Translations under genes and position numbers: made by a program
Shown here: one piece after another, positions 7,904 through 18,520 of the stretch
Layout of the letters: the number at the start of each line of letters is the position of its first letter
How positions within the stretch are numbered: the stretch's first letter is position 1
NCBI GenBank assembly: GCA_956465555.1
Contig: OY101116.1
Coordinates: 3,844,001-3,908,000, forward strand
Source: Nitzschia sp. pyKryTriq1
Taxonomy: Eukaryota; Bacillariophyta; Bacillariophyceae; Bacillariales; Bacillariaceae
Direction of reading: 5' to 3'
Length of the DNA: 64,000 bases
Notes under the pieces: generated by a model
What the model saw: the letters and a program-made list of their open reading frames with translations, nothing else
What the model was told of the DNA's origin: nothing
Database searches by the model: none

Positions 7904-10095
7904 TTTGTTTGTTCTGTTTTGATGTATATTGTTATAATGGAAAGATTAGATGTCGAAGGCAAGGCTATGAAGTATTTGGATGTCGTCCAGCAATTAGACT
8001 ACAGGTGGTAATAAAAATGGTGTGACAACTGTTAGTCGCTATATTCGGCCACGAAAGACGAGAGCAATACTAATACTGTACGAGAAACACCGGTAGACTA
8101 CGAGTACCGAATTGCGCAGAGCATTGAATTCTTATCATCGCACCCATCCAGCATACCGGCGGTAAAAGCAGGACGGAGTGCCGCATTGCATCTCGTCGAT
8201 CGCGTTCGCTGCTGGTCTTGAATGAACGCAATGACCGACAGTTTGGAGCAGGCATAATTATCAGAACGAATGCGGAACTTATGTAGAAGGGGTTACAGTA
8301 GCTAACAATAGTGCCCTGGTATTGTATTCGTGAAAAATCTTTGCACGCGATGGCGGGGCTTACGAATAGAAATTAGAAGAAACAATAAGTCATTCAGTAG
8401 ATAAGCCGATCGTTCGTGGAAAATCTGCTCTAGACTACTAAGCAGTTCTGTAGTAGCAGCACTTGGTCTTGGAGAGTTTGATAGGAGGGCTATATCATTC
8501 CTACAATGACTCCTTATCCGGGAGACCCTACGATCAGGGAACTTCAGTACCACCACGTCATAAATGTTTTGGTCGTAAAATCATTCATCTATGCGTTTAC
8601 GACTAAGAATGCTGAGCGAAAAGCATAGGTATTCGTGCTTCATTAAGAAGTCCATGCATGTCACATTCATAAATGGGCATATTCAAGGGCGATAGAGAAA
8701 AGCTTCACTCTATCAATTACGACCACAAGCCCAGCAACAACGAACCCCCCTCACTACTGTACTTGCAAACAAACAGGCCCTATACCGATAGGTACTTCTC
8801 CCTCATCATACCCGCCTTTTCGCTCCGTGCAAGTAGATTCAAGCAATTTTATTAGTCAACGCCCCCCCACCGCCTGCTCACAAAATAGGAAGAATCTGCA
8901 TACAGTTTTGGTATAAGCACCATCACTAACTGGACGGCAATCCGAACTTTTGCCAGGAAGCCGAAGAAAGATGCCTTCTTCCCCAGTAGTTGTTGTCGAC
9001 CTTGAAGTTCCTGCACCTTGTTCCTTCCTTCCTTCCTTGTGAATCATTGTTGCGTGCAGTTTCGTGAAGAAGAAAAAATGGCGCATGGAACGCATACATT
9101 ATTGATCGACGATTGATGATGTCTCATGTTGTCTCCAATGAGAACTTCTTTGCCAACTTATATGTACTTTCGACAGAACGAGTCTAAGATATATATTGTT
9201 TTGGAGCGATGGAGCAAATTGGATGGGCCCATAATGCTCGAGTACTGGTAATACTAAGTAGCAGGCGGTGGTGGGTGATGATCTCCCAAACGAATTTGTG
9301 GGCCCACAATCCTCGAGGAGTCGTCTCCTCCGGCTGGGGCAGGGACCTTCCACAAAAAGAATTGAAGGGCGTCACTAATTGCAGTAAGAGTGTTTGTTCT
9401 TGACATCATGACAACATCATCATCAACAACAGCAACAGCATCATAAACATACATCATCAATCATGACACACGACACGACCAACCAAGGGTATCCCTCTTG
9501 TCTCCCTTTGGCCTGCGATCCTATCCTCTCTCAAGAACAACGCCGAGTATCATCATCTCTTACAAGCGATAACATGCAAGATGAACCCATGTCGTGGATA
9601 ATCGTGCGAGCAACAACCATAGCCCGAGCCATATTGTGTTTTAATTCGTCTCGAGTTGTTGCAACACGAAGTTCCTTCAGAGTTGAGAGGAAGAAACAAC
9701 AATCAGCCGTGATTGGGATCCACAAAAAGCCAAGCAAACAAACAAACAAACAAACAAAAAACAAACAAACAAACAAACAAAAACAAACAAACAAAACAAA
9801 ATAAATCACGTCATCATCATTATTCGATCCATCACGCACCACTGACTTGCCGATGCACAAACAAAACAATGAGCACGGCTCGCCAGTAATTTTGACGTTG
9901 ACATTCCAAGTTATCGTATTATGCATACATTATTTGAAACAATATAATATAATACTAGTAGAACCAATATTATTATCTCCACCATTCGGGATTCTTCCCC
10001 TTCTTTTAGCAATAAAAACATTCAAAATAGTACTACAGTAGTATTACTGCACCATATACTTTCATCCGCATCATCTACTGTACCGGTATATCTGT
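7904..10095. other. Gene-poor region of 2.2 kb
   Basis: Only short frames (under 131 codons) occur here, none protein-like or recognisable. Apart from a CAAA microsatellite, the only structure is a pair of related segments near 9220 and 9300. Each has a gggccca core followed by aat and ctcgag. No RNA gene is recognised. Confidence 0.4.
9735..9803 (+). repeat. (CAAA)n microsatellite
   Basis: About 68 bases of caaa units run with a few interruptions (caaaaa, caaaaca). On the opposite strand it encodes an artefactual FVCLFVCL string. Confidence 0.9.
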
Positions 10096-11376
10096 TTACG
10101 ATTTTGGCGGTTGTGCTGGAAATGCCAAATCTCGCAAGGTTCGAAATTGAGACGATTCGTTGTGAATCGTCGAAACGTCTTGCGTTGGAATCCACAAGGT
10201 CAAGGCGTATCGATCCAAAGGATTGTCGAAACTGATACTATTGCTGTCATCCATGTCTAGTACGCCCACAAAATCGGGAGCGGTCGGCAAGACTTCATGA
10301 GGAATCTCATCGCTCCAAAAGAGCACCATTCGACCTCCTTCCGGTGTCAAATCGACTAGAGTAGTAGTAGTAGTAGTAGTTGTTGTTGCTGATCCATGAC
10401 CTTTATCATCATCATTCGTCACAAGATGGAGTCGCAATTCTCCTCCATCTCCCCGTTCGGCTTGATAATCTGGATTTAAATACAAAATACATGTCAACTT
10501 GCGAGTATCGTTGACCGCCAATCCCTGGGGATTGTCAATATGAAGTGGATAAGTGGACCCTCCTGGCAAAGTGACGGCTAATTTGGCGTTGAAACTGGCA
10601 TTGGATAGTTCTGGATGCAAGTAGACTGCTGATGACGACTCGTCCTCCGAGGCAGCGGCGGTGGCGCTGTCATGAAACGACTGATTCAAGGCGATTGGCA
10701 GAGTCTGCAATAATACACTCATGTAAACTATCAAATCGGGAGCAATGTCATAATCTTGTCCATCGGGTTCACAGGCGAATACTCCCTCTTTGTCAAATCG
10801 TTGAGTCACCCCCACACCATCGACCACTCGCTCCGACCAAGACTGTTCAAATCGACCTTGTCTTCGAAGTTCGACGCATTGTTTTCGAAGCAAGGATATC
10901 ATGCTCACGGGGAGAATGGCGCCGCCAGCAATGGTGAAATATCCCTCTTTGGCGAGACCCCGCGCCATGGCCGGTGCCAGGTCGATAATGGATTGTTGTA
11001 AGACTTCCGTTTCCAACACGGGATCCGCACCAAACTCCACCCCGTCGTCGCCGCCGCCACCACCACCTCCACCAGGAGCTTGAGATGAAAACGAACGTTG
11101 CCAACGAGGATTGATGAGACGAGGGGACCCCTCCAACCATTGCGCGACCGAGGACAAGGATCGTTTGTTCGGACGCCATAATATATGAGTGCGAATAGAC
11201 CGGCCTTGGTGTCTGGAACCAGGAGAAGTAGTGCCGACGTTGGTCGTTGCCGCACCTCTGGGTGCTGATGACACGAGGAGGCGTTCTCTTCTTCGTGCCG
11301 AGGAAATTCCTCTCTGCATCAGTCCTTTCCGCCCCCACGATACTGATGACTTTTGAAGTTGTTGTTGTGCCAGCAT
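10096..11376 (-). CDS. 2-oxoglutarate/Fe(II) dioxygenase, prolyl 4-hydroxylase-like, probable mitochondrial presequence
   Basis: The protein has 426 residues. The first 40 are rich in Arg, Ser and Gln with almost no acidic residues (SSARRRERLLVSS), as in a mitochondrial presequence. A Gly-rich linker follows at about 100. The catalytic double-stranded helix starts near 250 (ASFNAKLAVTLPGGSTYPLHIDNP), with iron ligands His279-x-Asp281 and distal His360 (DEIPHEVLP). Arg near 389 (LDRYALTLWIP) should bind 2-oxoglutarate. The core LTCILYLNPDY and GGELRLHL strands match P4Hc/EGL-9-type enzymes. All key residues are present, so it should be an active protein hydroxylase; the substrate is unknown. 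A run of nine Thr codons near 335 and eight Gly codons near 105 are coding microsatellites. Confidence 0.8.
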   Translation of the reverse strand: MLAQQQLQKSSVSWGRKGLMQRGISSARRRERLLVSSAPRGAATTNVGTTSPGSRHQGRSIRTHILWRPNKRSLSSVAQWLEGSPRLINPRWQRSFSSQAPGGGGGGGGDDGVEFGADPVLETEVLQQSIIDLAPAMARGLAKEGYFTIAGGAILPVSMISLLRKQCVELRRQGRFEQSWSERVVDGVGVTQRFDKEGVFACEPDGQDYDIAPDLIVYMSVLLQTLPIALNQSFHDSATAAASEDESSSAVYLHPELSNASFNAKLAVTLPGGSTYPLHIDNPQGLAVNDTRKLTCILYLNPDYQAERGDGGELRLHLVTNDDDKGHGSATTTTTTTTTLVDLTPEGGRMVLFWSDEIPHEVLPTAPDFVGVLDMDDSNSISFDNPLDRYALTLWIPTQDVSTIHNESSQFRTLRDLAFPAQPPKS

Positions 11377-12026
11377 CGTTTGAAATTAGGCGAGGGATCT
11401 ATTCAGCACTGGCTATATCTGGAGGGTCGTCCAGCATTGTCGACGGAAAGAGGTGTGACAATGGAATGAATATAATAGAGGCGGCTGACTTGCTATTCTT
11501 CTAAATATCTATCAGTACCGCCGGTTCTGTACAGTACGTGTACGGTACGTGTACCAGTCAAAAATCGCTTTCGGGACTTATCACCGCTTTCGGGACTTAC
11601 GTGCGACACATTTGTTTCGGGGCCCTGAAAACCATCAGAATCAACCCTGCCTGGTGTTCCGACCAACACGTCAAACCCTTCGTAGAAACACACAGATGGA
11701 CCAATCAACTTGCTTCAATCGTTTCCAACTTTGAACTCATGCCAGAATTCATTCGAGAAGTTGAAGGAGGCTTCGTTTGAAAATGAAATGTGTCGCGACA
11801 CATTCCCGTCCGTCGTCCGTCAATTTTGGGAACCGAAGAACATAAATAATTTGTCGTAGTAGGACACATTGATTTTTTTAGCAAAGGACTTATTCAAAAT
11901 TCTCCGCGCGAATTTTTTGGATCTCCTCATCCCTCATTCTACGAGTATCCCTCCCTCCGCCTCATCTGTGTGTGCATTTCCATTTTTACATCATCATTCG
12001 ACTTGTCATTGCTCCATTTGTTCATC
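11377..12026. other. Intergenic region with GTAC palindromes and a 16-bp direct repeat
   Basis: The divergent gap between the oxygenase and the transposase holds a GTAC-rich patch at 11517-11560. It also has two direct copies of cgctttcgggactta (11566 and 11586) and the palindrome atgtgtcgcgacacat near 11788. Any of these could belong to the left end of the transposon, but none has a match to the right of the transposase. Confidence 0.4.
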
Positions 12027-14486
12027 ATGAGTACCAGTAAGGACGACAGATTTCTCATTCGTAGTGCAGCTGCCACATTGAATGAGGAAAGATCAGCCAA
12101 TGGTGGTAGAATCCCTTATGGAAGGGTGGACCATGTGATAAAGGTATTGAAGGCCCGTGGGGTCACTGGTGTGACTAGAAACGCTCTAAATGGGGTGTCT
12201 CAGAGGCTACGGGGCCCAAAAACAAGTCCTCCGAGCCAAATATCTGTACGAGATGAAGGTGCCAGGAGTGTTTTTAGTGACCTCACAAATGACAGTGGTA
12301 CTACTATGACCTTGGAGGCAAAAGAAAAGCTGAAGCAACTGAAGAAAAAAGCTTTAGAAAAGGTCACTTTAGACTACCTACAACAGCTCGAGTTGAAAAA
12401 AAACAAAGGCGAAAGGCTGAAACGAGGGACTCTTGATTATATTATAGAAACTACAAAAAAGGAATTGGGTCTTCCGGACGACCACACAATCTCTAAGAAA
12501 ACAATCCTGAACCGCATGGGCAAGGATAGGAAAACAACTACACCAAAGCATCGCGGCACAGTCTCCCCCCTGGAGGGGATCGATCAACTAATCGTGCCGA
12601 CACTCATGGGAATGGTCAAGATCCGCCAGCCTATGGAGCCTAAAGAAGTTATCGAGCTCATCAATTCCACTATTGACGGGACTCCCCATCAGGAAAGGCT
12701 TATAGCTTTCAAACAGAAGCACGAGCCCCATCAAGCCGGCAGCAGTCTTCTCTCCATCGGTCAGGGCTACTTGCAAAAGTTCATGCAGCGATGGAAGCAT
12801 CTCCTTGCGTCCCGCAAAGGGCGGAGATTCGCAGTGGACAGATCTGAATGGCTACACAAAGAATATGTGGAGCAGATGTACGACAAAATATATGCAATCT
12901 TTGTTGAGGCAGGAGTTGCGAATGAACTTGATGAGCCAGTGGCATACGCCAAGGACGGAACAGTGGTGCCCATTGGTTCAGAAGAACAATACGGCCGTCC
13001 GAGTAAGATCAATATTGTGCATAAAGAGTACATACTATTCGGTGATGAAACCGGCATCAACACTTGTCAGAAAGACGACGGCCACAGGGGTGGCCAGCGG
13101 TACGTTGTCCCCAAGGGGACAACCCCCCTTCTTGTGTCTAATACTTCGGACCACCGGGCGACTCTGCTGCCCTTCACCTCCGCCACGGGAGAGGTCGTTG
13201 TGGTGGTGGTTGTGTTTGCTTCAGGTACCGAAACGGTCGATCCCACGTGGCATAGTGGGATCGACATAATGGTTGATCCTATCATGAATGAAAAAGAAGA
13301 CGTGGCTGTTGGTGATGCGAACAACCACGGACCGGGGAAATATTTCCCCTCTGGCCCATCCTGCACGTACATGGGTCGCACAATTCCCTGTCTTACCTAT
13401 ACATCCCCAAAAGGGTCGATCACATCAGGCATTCTGGTAAAAGTATTCAAACGACTTGAGGAGTTGACAATATTTCCTCGTGGCCCAGGCCTTCCAGAGC
13501 CATGTGTGGTAGTGGACGGCCATGAGAGTCGACTGAGTGTGGACTTTTTGGAGTACATCAATGATGAAGATCACAAATGGCATTTTGCACTCGGCGTGCC
13601 ATATCTCACGAACCTTTGGCAGGTCGGCGATTCGTCCGAATTGAACGGTGCCTTTAAGATTGCGTGGGCAAGAGCCAAAGATGAGCTGATGGCCTACAAG
13701 ATTCAGAGGGGCATGAAGCCTCGCCTCTATGCTACTGATGTGATTCCATGTCTGAATAGAGCATTTGCTCGTTCATTTCAGAATGTACAAAACAGTCGCA
13801 AGGCTGTGGCTGAACGGGGTTGGTATCCACCGACGAGGAAGATTCTAGACCATCCCAGCCTTCAGCACTTCCGAGACGCAGAAGACGACGAGGACAACAA
13901 TGACAGAAGCGCCGAGTCTCTTGTTTCTAGTGTAAACACAACAGCGGGAAAGGCGGCATCTGTTATGGACGTTCTCTTGAGGAATGCAGCCCGTATTGAT
14001 GGGGTCAGGCGGAGGCAGGAGAACCTTGCCGACGGGCAACGAAGAGAGGCAGCATTTGCCGGGGTGAAGAAAATTACTGCAGGAGTGGTCATTCAAAACT
14101 CAATTCATTCTTGTAATGACCCTCTATTACTGGCTGCAGTGAGAGAAAGAGAGAAAAACAAGGTGTCAGAAGAGCAAAGGAAGAACAAGAAGGAGAAAAC
14201 GCGAGTACTTACATTAAAACGAAAGGTAAGCGCGCTGCGGGAAAAGAAGGGAACCGATCCGACCAAATGGTCGAAGGAAGACTGTAAAACGTTTCTGCAA
14301 TATAAAAAAAGAAAGACCGACCCAGCAATGCCCACTTCCCTCACAACACTCCGAACTCGGGTCGAGGAGTGGCAGAATAGACCCTCACCGAATCCATCGC
14401 CATGCAACTCCGACGCCGAAGAAGAAATGGAAGAAGATGAAGACGCACCAGCAGTAGAAGCAACAACACCAGCACCCATAAGCTAG
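12027..14486 (+). mobile_element. DDE transposase of DNA transposon (pogo/Jerky-like DDE_1 type), intact frame
   Basis: The uninterrupted frame gives 819 residues from the Met at 12027; a further in-frame Met lies at 11970, but the stretch between is leader-like. The N-terminus (about 1-60, GGRIPYGRVDHVIKVLKARG, then TRNALNGVSQRL) looks like a helix-turn-helix. The catalytic triad is visible: Asp340 in LFGDETG, Asp497 in VVDGHESR and Asp535 in WQVGDSSELNGAFK. The last matches the family's lQPlD...fK block. A basic, coiled C-terminus and an acidic tail follow. It cuts and re-joins transposon ends. The stop codon lies inside the inverted-repeat arm carrying sulfotransferase B, only two bases from that gene's stop. 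No terminal inverted repeats were found, so the element may have lost its right end, or the gene may be domesticated. Confidence 0.75.
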
Positions 14487-16320
14487 TATCACTGATGAAA
14501 GTGCTTTTTGGACCACAAGCTCCCTCGAGGACCTTGACACTCTCGCAATTCTTTTAGTTGGAACCGATTGACTTGGACGGCAACGTCATAGAGACGTTCC
14601 ATAACACGTAGAGCCGGAACTACTTCTCGCATGGACGCCCGAAACTTCTCATCTCCTTGAAAGACTTTCGAACAACGCTTCGATTCTCTATTTTTTCCGG
14701 ACCGGTGTACGCCCCCTTTCACATCTGGATTCCGATTCATGTCCACAAAAGCAATGCGGGTAGATACCATTTCGTAAAAAGTCGCAGTCTCATTTAACAA
14801 CCCAATGACCGAGAAAGAATGACGCAAGTTGCTCTCTGCTTGAATCCATAGTTCTTCCCAAGTAATTAGGTTCCGTTCGTAGCGGATGATGCAGTCACTC
14901 CCACACAAATATCCAATGTATTCCATGGCGTAAGTTGGCGCCCATAATGAAAGTTGCGCCACATTATCACACACGCACTTAGGGTGCTGCTCTGCGTGCC
15001 AAAAGAATTTCGAGATGAGCCATGACCATGGTTCACGCACCATGGTGACTCGTTGAAGTGGAAGCGAGGCGTAGATCGGAGAGTAGTTGAGGGGGATTGC
15101 TGCCTGGTTGGTGTCGTTGTTGTTGTTTGAGCTGGTAGTATCATGATCAATGAGGAGTGCCGTCATACTACTTTGCTGGGCCAGTTGATGGCGCCAAAAG
15201 GTTTGGAACTTTGCATCTATTTCTTCGCCTATCGGAACGGAACACTTTTCAAATAGAGCCCGGTAGATCTTGTAACTGGTGGGTCGACGATGCTTTCTGC
15301 ACCAGGGATAATCTCCCTCATATATCCCTTTCCAATTGAATAACAATGCAGTAGCAGTTTCGTTGATGTTGTTGCTGTTCCAAGGTGTCGATCGCCACCA
15401 ATTCTGGAGGTAGAGGGGAGGCAACCAATGGAATTCGGTTCCAAACCAATTATGACCCACATACACAGTATGACATGTCTGGCTTGTTCGCCAGTCATCA
15501 CAACCCAAGCACCGTTTATTTTTGGGACTTCTGGGTTTGGATTCGGGGCATGCCAGTGCCATACCAATCGGCGTGGTGGCGTTACAAGGTTGATTGCCTT
15601 CAAACGACTTTTTCCAGATTTGTGAATTTGGAATCATAAAGTTGTTGTACTGAGAATTGCAAAATTTTCCCTTGACGTTACTGTCGTTGGATGCAGCAGC
15701 ACCACCACCGCCAGAAGCAATTGGATAGTAATGTTGGTCGTCCTTGGGAGAATGCCACATCGTGCGATTGTAATCTATGGCGGACGCCGCAAAGCGGGCC
15801 CGAATCAATCCTCCTCCTGCCTTTCCTATGTGAACGAAAATTACGGGCGTTTCTGTTCGATGGCAGCCCCAGCTTCGGATCGTCTCATTGATCCACGGAG
15901 AACCTCCACCATCCTTCAGTGCCATGATCATTGTGGGAGACATCATAGTCCTCGGGTCCTCGTGGTCTGCTTGGAAACTTATTGGTCCAGTAGCAGCGGA
16001 AGAATTAACAAAGAGGAGGAGCGTATGCGTGTCCTCAGAATACTTTGCATCGATGGTATTGCCAGGATTAAAATTGGCAGTGACAGCTTGGTGGTCGGCG
16101 GGATACAACGGGGAGTCCTCGTCCTCAATGGCCATCGTGTACTGCTTCAAATAACCCATGGATCGTGAAACCAGTAAAAGCACCGAGCTGACCGCAAAGG
16201 CCAGAAAAAATATGATTCCTCTGGCTCGCCACGCCCGAGGAAACAACATGATGCTACTCGCTCGTGGTCGGAGCAGCCATAACGACTCCAGATCGTGGTA
16301 CTGTAGATCGTTCTTTGTTT
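14478..16320 (-). repeat. Right arm of the large inverted repeat (sulfotransferase B unit)
   Basis: This is the partner of 1200-3031. It starts in the last codon and stop of the transposase frame (agctag is shared with the arm end gatactagc) and ends about 70 bases past the start of sulfotransferase B. Confidence 0.8.
14489..16249 (-). CDS. Type II membrane sulfotransferase-like protein, copy B
   Basis: The protein has 586 residues and is a near-duplicate of the product of 1242-3020. It has the same anchor (GIIFFLAFAVSSVLLLVS), the same PAPS-loop (VIFVHIGKAGGGLI) and the same 3'-phosphate site (VTMVREPWSWLISKFF). The ancestral start codon, matching copy A, is still present at 16281. Here it is followed after eight codons by a stop, and a two-base deletion further on restores the frame, so translation must start at the Met at 16249. 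This shortens the cytoplasmic tail to about six residues but leaves anchor and catalytic domain whole. The gene converges tail-to-tail with the transposase. Residues that differ from copy A are mostly in low-complexity loops, which suggests purifying selection on both copies. Confidence 0.75.
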   Translation of the reverse strand: MLFPRAWRARGIIFFLAFAVSSVLLLVSRSMGYLKQYTMAIEDEDSPLYPADHQAVTANFNPGNTIDAKYSEDTHTLLLFVNSSAATGPISFQADHEDPRTMMSPTMIMALKDGGGSPWINETIRSWGCHRTETPVIFVHIGKAGGGLIRARFAASAIDYNRTMWHSPKDDQHYYPIASGGGGAAASNDSNVKGKFCNSQYNNFMIPNSQIWKKSFEGNQPCNATTPIGMALACPESKPRSPKNKRCLGCDDWRTSQTCHTVYVGHNWFGTEFHWLPPLYLQNWWRSTPWNSNNINETATALLFNWKGIYEGDYPWCRKHRRPTSYKIYRALFEKCSVPIGEEIDAKFQTFWRHQLAQQSSMTALLIDHDTTSSNNNNDTNQAAIPLNYSPIYASLPLQRVTMVREPWSWLISKFFWHAEQHPKCVCDNVAQLSLWAPTYAMEYIGYLCGSDCIIRYERNLITWEELWIQAESNLRHSFSVIGLLNETATFYEMVSTRIAFVDMNRNPDVKGGVHRSGKNRESKRCSKVFQGDEKFRASMREVVPALRVMERLYDVAVQVNRFQLKELRECQGPRGSLWSKKHFHQ

Positions 16321-16811
16321 TTCCTATAATATGATTATTTGGTATGAGTGGGATACATCATGTATACCATACCATAGCAAAAGAAGCGCAGATTTTTGTC
16401 TGTCCAAGGTGGCGATGGATGTTGGTAATACGGTATACCTCGTGACCCGGATTTTTCAGTCAACGGACCCTTTTTTAACAGTGTTTAACGCCAAATCGCA
16501 CAAATGTAATGTGCCGGCGCGAAATTGATTCAACAAAACGAGTTCGCCGTGCCTCAACGGAAGGCGCCATCATTCAGTCACGCACCCACATTCCCGCCAC
16601 AAAAGAATTGAAAATTTAGACGCATTATTATAGACTTTATCTATTTTATATTGATGAACGATGAACAACAACCGCAAACAACCAACAACGACCTATTGTC
16701 AACGCCCACTACAACACCTGCTTCGTTCTCATCTTAATACCACACATCTCTCCAGCATCGCATGTGCTTCTATCTGAACCAACAGTTATCCCTTACAAAC
16801 CCAAAGTCGTG
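16321..16811. other. Divergent intergenic region
   Basis: These 490 bases lie between sulfotransferase B (minus) and SDR copy 1 (plus). The sequence is A/T-rich toward 16600-16750, which is probably the promoter and leader of the SDR gene. No repeats or RNA genes are seen. Confidence 0.4.
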
Positions 16812-18170
16812 ATGAAAAGATACGTTTCCTTCAGCCGTACAAGTGTAAGGGTCGTATTGTGGGTCGCTCTGATGGTCCTGCTGTTTTTGACGGCCACGCT
16901 TTCTACCGCTCGAGCTGACGGATCATCGTCGGCAACAGATAATGATGACTACAAACACATCAAGGAGGATACGAACACCACGTCAGCGTTGCTCTCTGAT
17001 TCTTCTGAAAAGCTAAAGCTCAACGAGGCTTCCTCGTTGCTACCGTTCGTCTTGGTCACTGGTGCCAACGGGCTCGTGGGATCCGATCTCGTCCTGGAAC
17101 TCTTGAAACGAGGTCATCGCGTCCGAGCAACCGTTCGGGACCCCGAAAATCCTACCAAGACATCCAACTTGAAATCTTTTCCGAATGCGGATACGCTTCT
17201 CGAATTCGTTGCTTTTGATTTGAAGGAACGAGATCCACAAGTTTACAATTCCCTCGTTCAAGATGGCGTTGAATGGATTTTCCATGCGGCTGCCCCCTTT
17301 GTCGATTTTAAAGCCCAGCCGGATGCTGCCGAGAAAATCGGCGATTCTGTACGATCCATACGGCTGCTACTGGAAGTGGCACATGCCACGTCTTCAGTGA
17401 CGCAATTTGTCTACACCGGATCCGATGCAGCTGTTCTGGCAGGCCATCCACATTATCCCATAGATTCTGAAGAGAGCCACATATTCACAGAAGAAGACTG
17501 GAGCAACCTCACGGTACCAAAAGACGTGACTGATTATGATAAGATGAAAACACATACAGAGCAAGCCGCCTGGGAATACGTCGAAAATAATCCAGTCCAC
17601 TTTCGATTCACCAGTCTTCTTCCAACTTTTATCCTGGGACCGATGGCGTCCGATGACGTCAGGACATCGGCGCGGGTCGTCTATGAAACAATGATGGGCA
17701 CCTATCCGGGGGTCATTGATATATACACACCCTTGGTAGATATCCGGGATGTGGTTGAAGCCCACATTCGAGCCGCGGCACAATTCGATGAGAATATCAA
17801 GAAGGGGGCGGGTCGGCGACGATTCCTTTTGACGCGAATGGACGGTGCCGACATCTTTCTTCCCGAGTTGGCGGAGATTCTCAAAGAACACTTTGGTCCC
17901 ATGGGATATAAGTTTTCCACTTGGAAGATTCCAAAATGGCTCGTTTGGATTCTATCCTTGTTTGATAGCGAGCTCGCATATTTCTACCGCATCTTGGGAC
18001 TGCAAGATCTCTACAGCAACGCCCAATCGCGGGAGGTGCTGGGAATCACGTATCACACTAATGCCACAGAAATCATCTTGGATACAGCGCATTCCATGAT
18101 TCAAAAAGGTTTGATTCCTAAAACGGAAGGTTACCATACCCGTGGTCATTCTTGGAGCGACGAGCTGTAG
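16812..18170 (+). CDS. Secretory extended SDR (dihydroflavonol-reductase-like), copy 1, C-terminal SDEL
   Basis: There are 452 residues from the Met at 16812, chosen because paralogue copy 3 starts in the same way (M-[KR]-x-x-VSxSRT). An in-frame Met at 16764 would put 16 odd residues before the signal peptide. A signal peptide (VVLWVALMVLLFLTATLSTARA) precedes a linker. A Rossmann fold follows, with NAD(P) motif TGANGLVG at about 83-90 and the diagnostic R-x-T-V-R-D after strand 2. The catalytic set is Ser (FVYTGSDA) and Tyr242-x-x-x-Lys246 (YDKMK). The nearest known class is the DFR/cinnamoyl-CoA-reductase/3-beta-HSD group, which reduces or epimerises small carbonyl compounds; the substrate is unknown. 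The protein ends in SDEL, a KDEL-type ER-retrieval signal. The enzyme should therefore reside in the ER lumen. Confidence 0.8.
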   Translation: MKRYVSFSRTSVRVVLWVALMVLLFLTATLSTARADGSSSATDNDDYKHIKEDTNTTSALLSDSSEKLKLNEASSLLPFVLVTGANGLVGSDLVLELLKRGHRVRATVRDPENPTKTSNLKSFPNADTLLEFVAFDLKERDPQVYNSLVQDGVEWIFHAAAPFVDFKAQPDAAEKIGDSVRSIRLLLEVAHATSSVTQFVYTGSDAAVLAGHPHYPIDSEESHIFTEEDWSNLTVPKDVTDYDKMKTHTEQAAWEYVENNPVHFRFTSLLPTFILGPMASDDVRTSARVVYETMMGTYPGVIDIYTPLVDIRDVVEAHIRAAAQFDENIKKGAGRRRFLLTRMDGADIFLPELAEILKEHFGPMGYKFSTWKIPKWLVWILSLFDSELAYFYRILGLQDLYSNAQSREVLGITYHTNATEIILDTAHSMIQKGLIPKTEGYHTRGHSWSDEL

Positions 18171-18520
18171 TAGACCAACGCAGGTTCTTGACACAAGCAA
18201 ACTGGCACCACCACTTGGTATCCACTACTATTTAGTCGATAGTACCTAATATGCGTTCCGTGGTACAAATCAAATTGCCCCTTATTGCCTCTCCCTTTTT
18301 TCTTCACAAAAGATAAATCAGGTCAGCAGGGTACCTCCATCAAAGAATGATAGAAGGCAACAGCTGTAGTGCCATTTGCACCGTATAAGAGCTAGGCAAC
18401 TTTCGGAGGTAGTAGTGATGAATGTAGTACCGGCTTGACCTGTACTACAGGAAGAATCCCAGTCATCAACAGAACAAGAACGGCCCCGTACGTGTAGGTT
18501 GTTCCATTACGATCGAAATT
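18171..18520. other. Convergent 3' intergenic region
   Basis: These 350 bases lie between two converging genes. I see no structure beyond ordinary A/T-rich 3' sequence. Confidence 0.4.

Noticed and set aside
9531-9926. 131-codon minus-strand frame with FVCLFVCL string
   Set aside because: It is the translation of the CAAA microsatellite.
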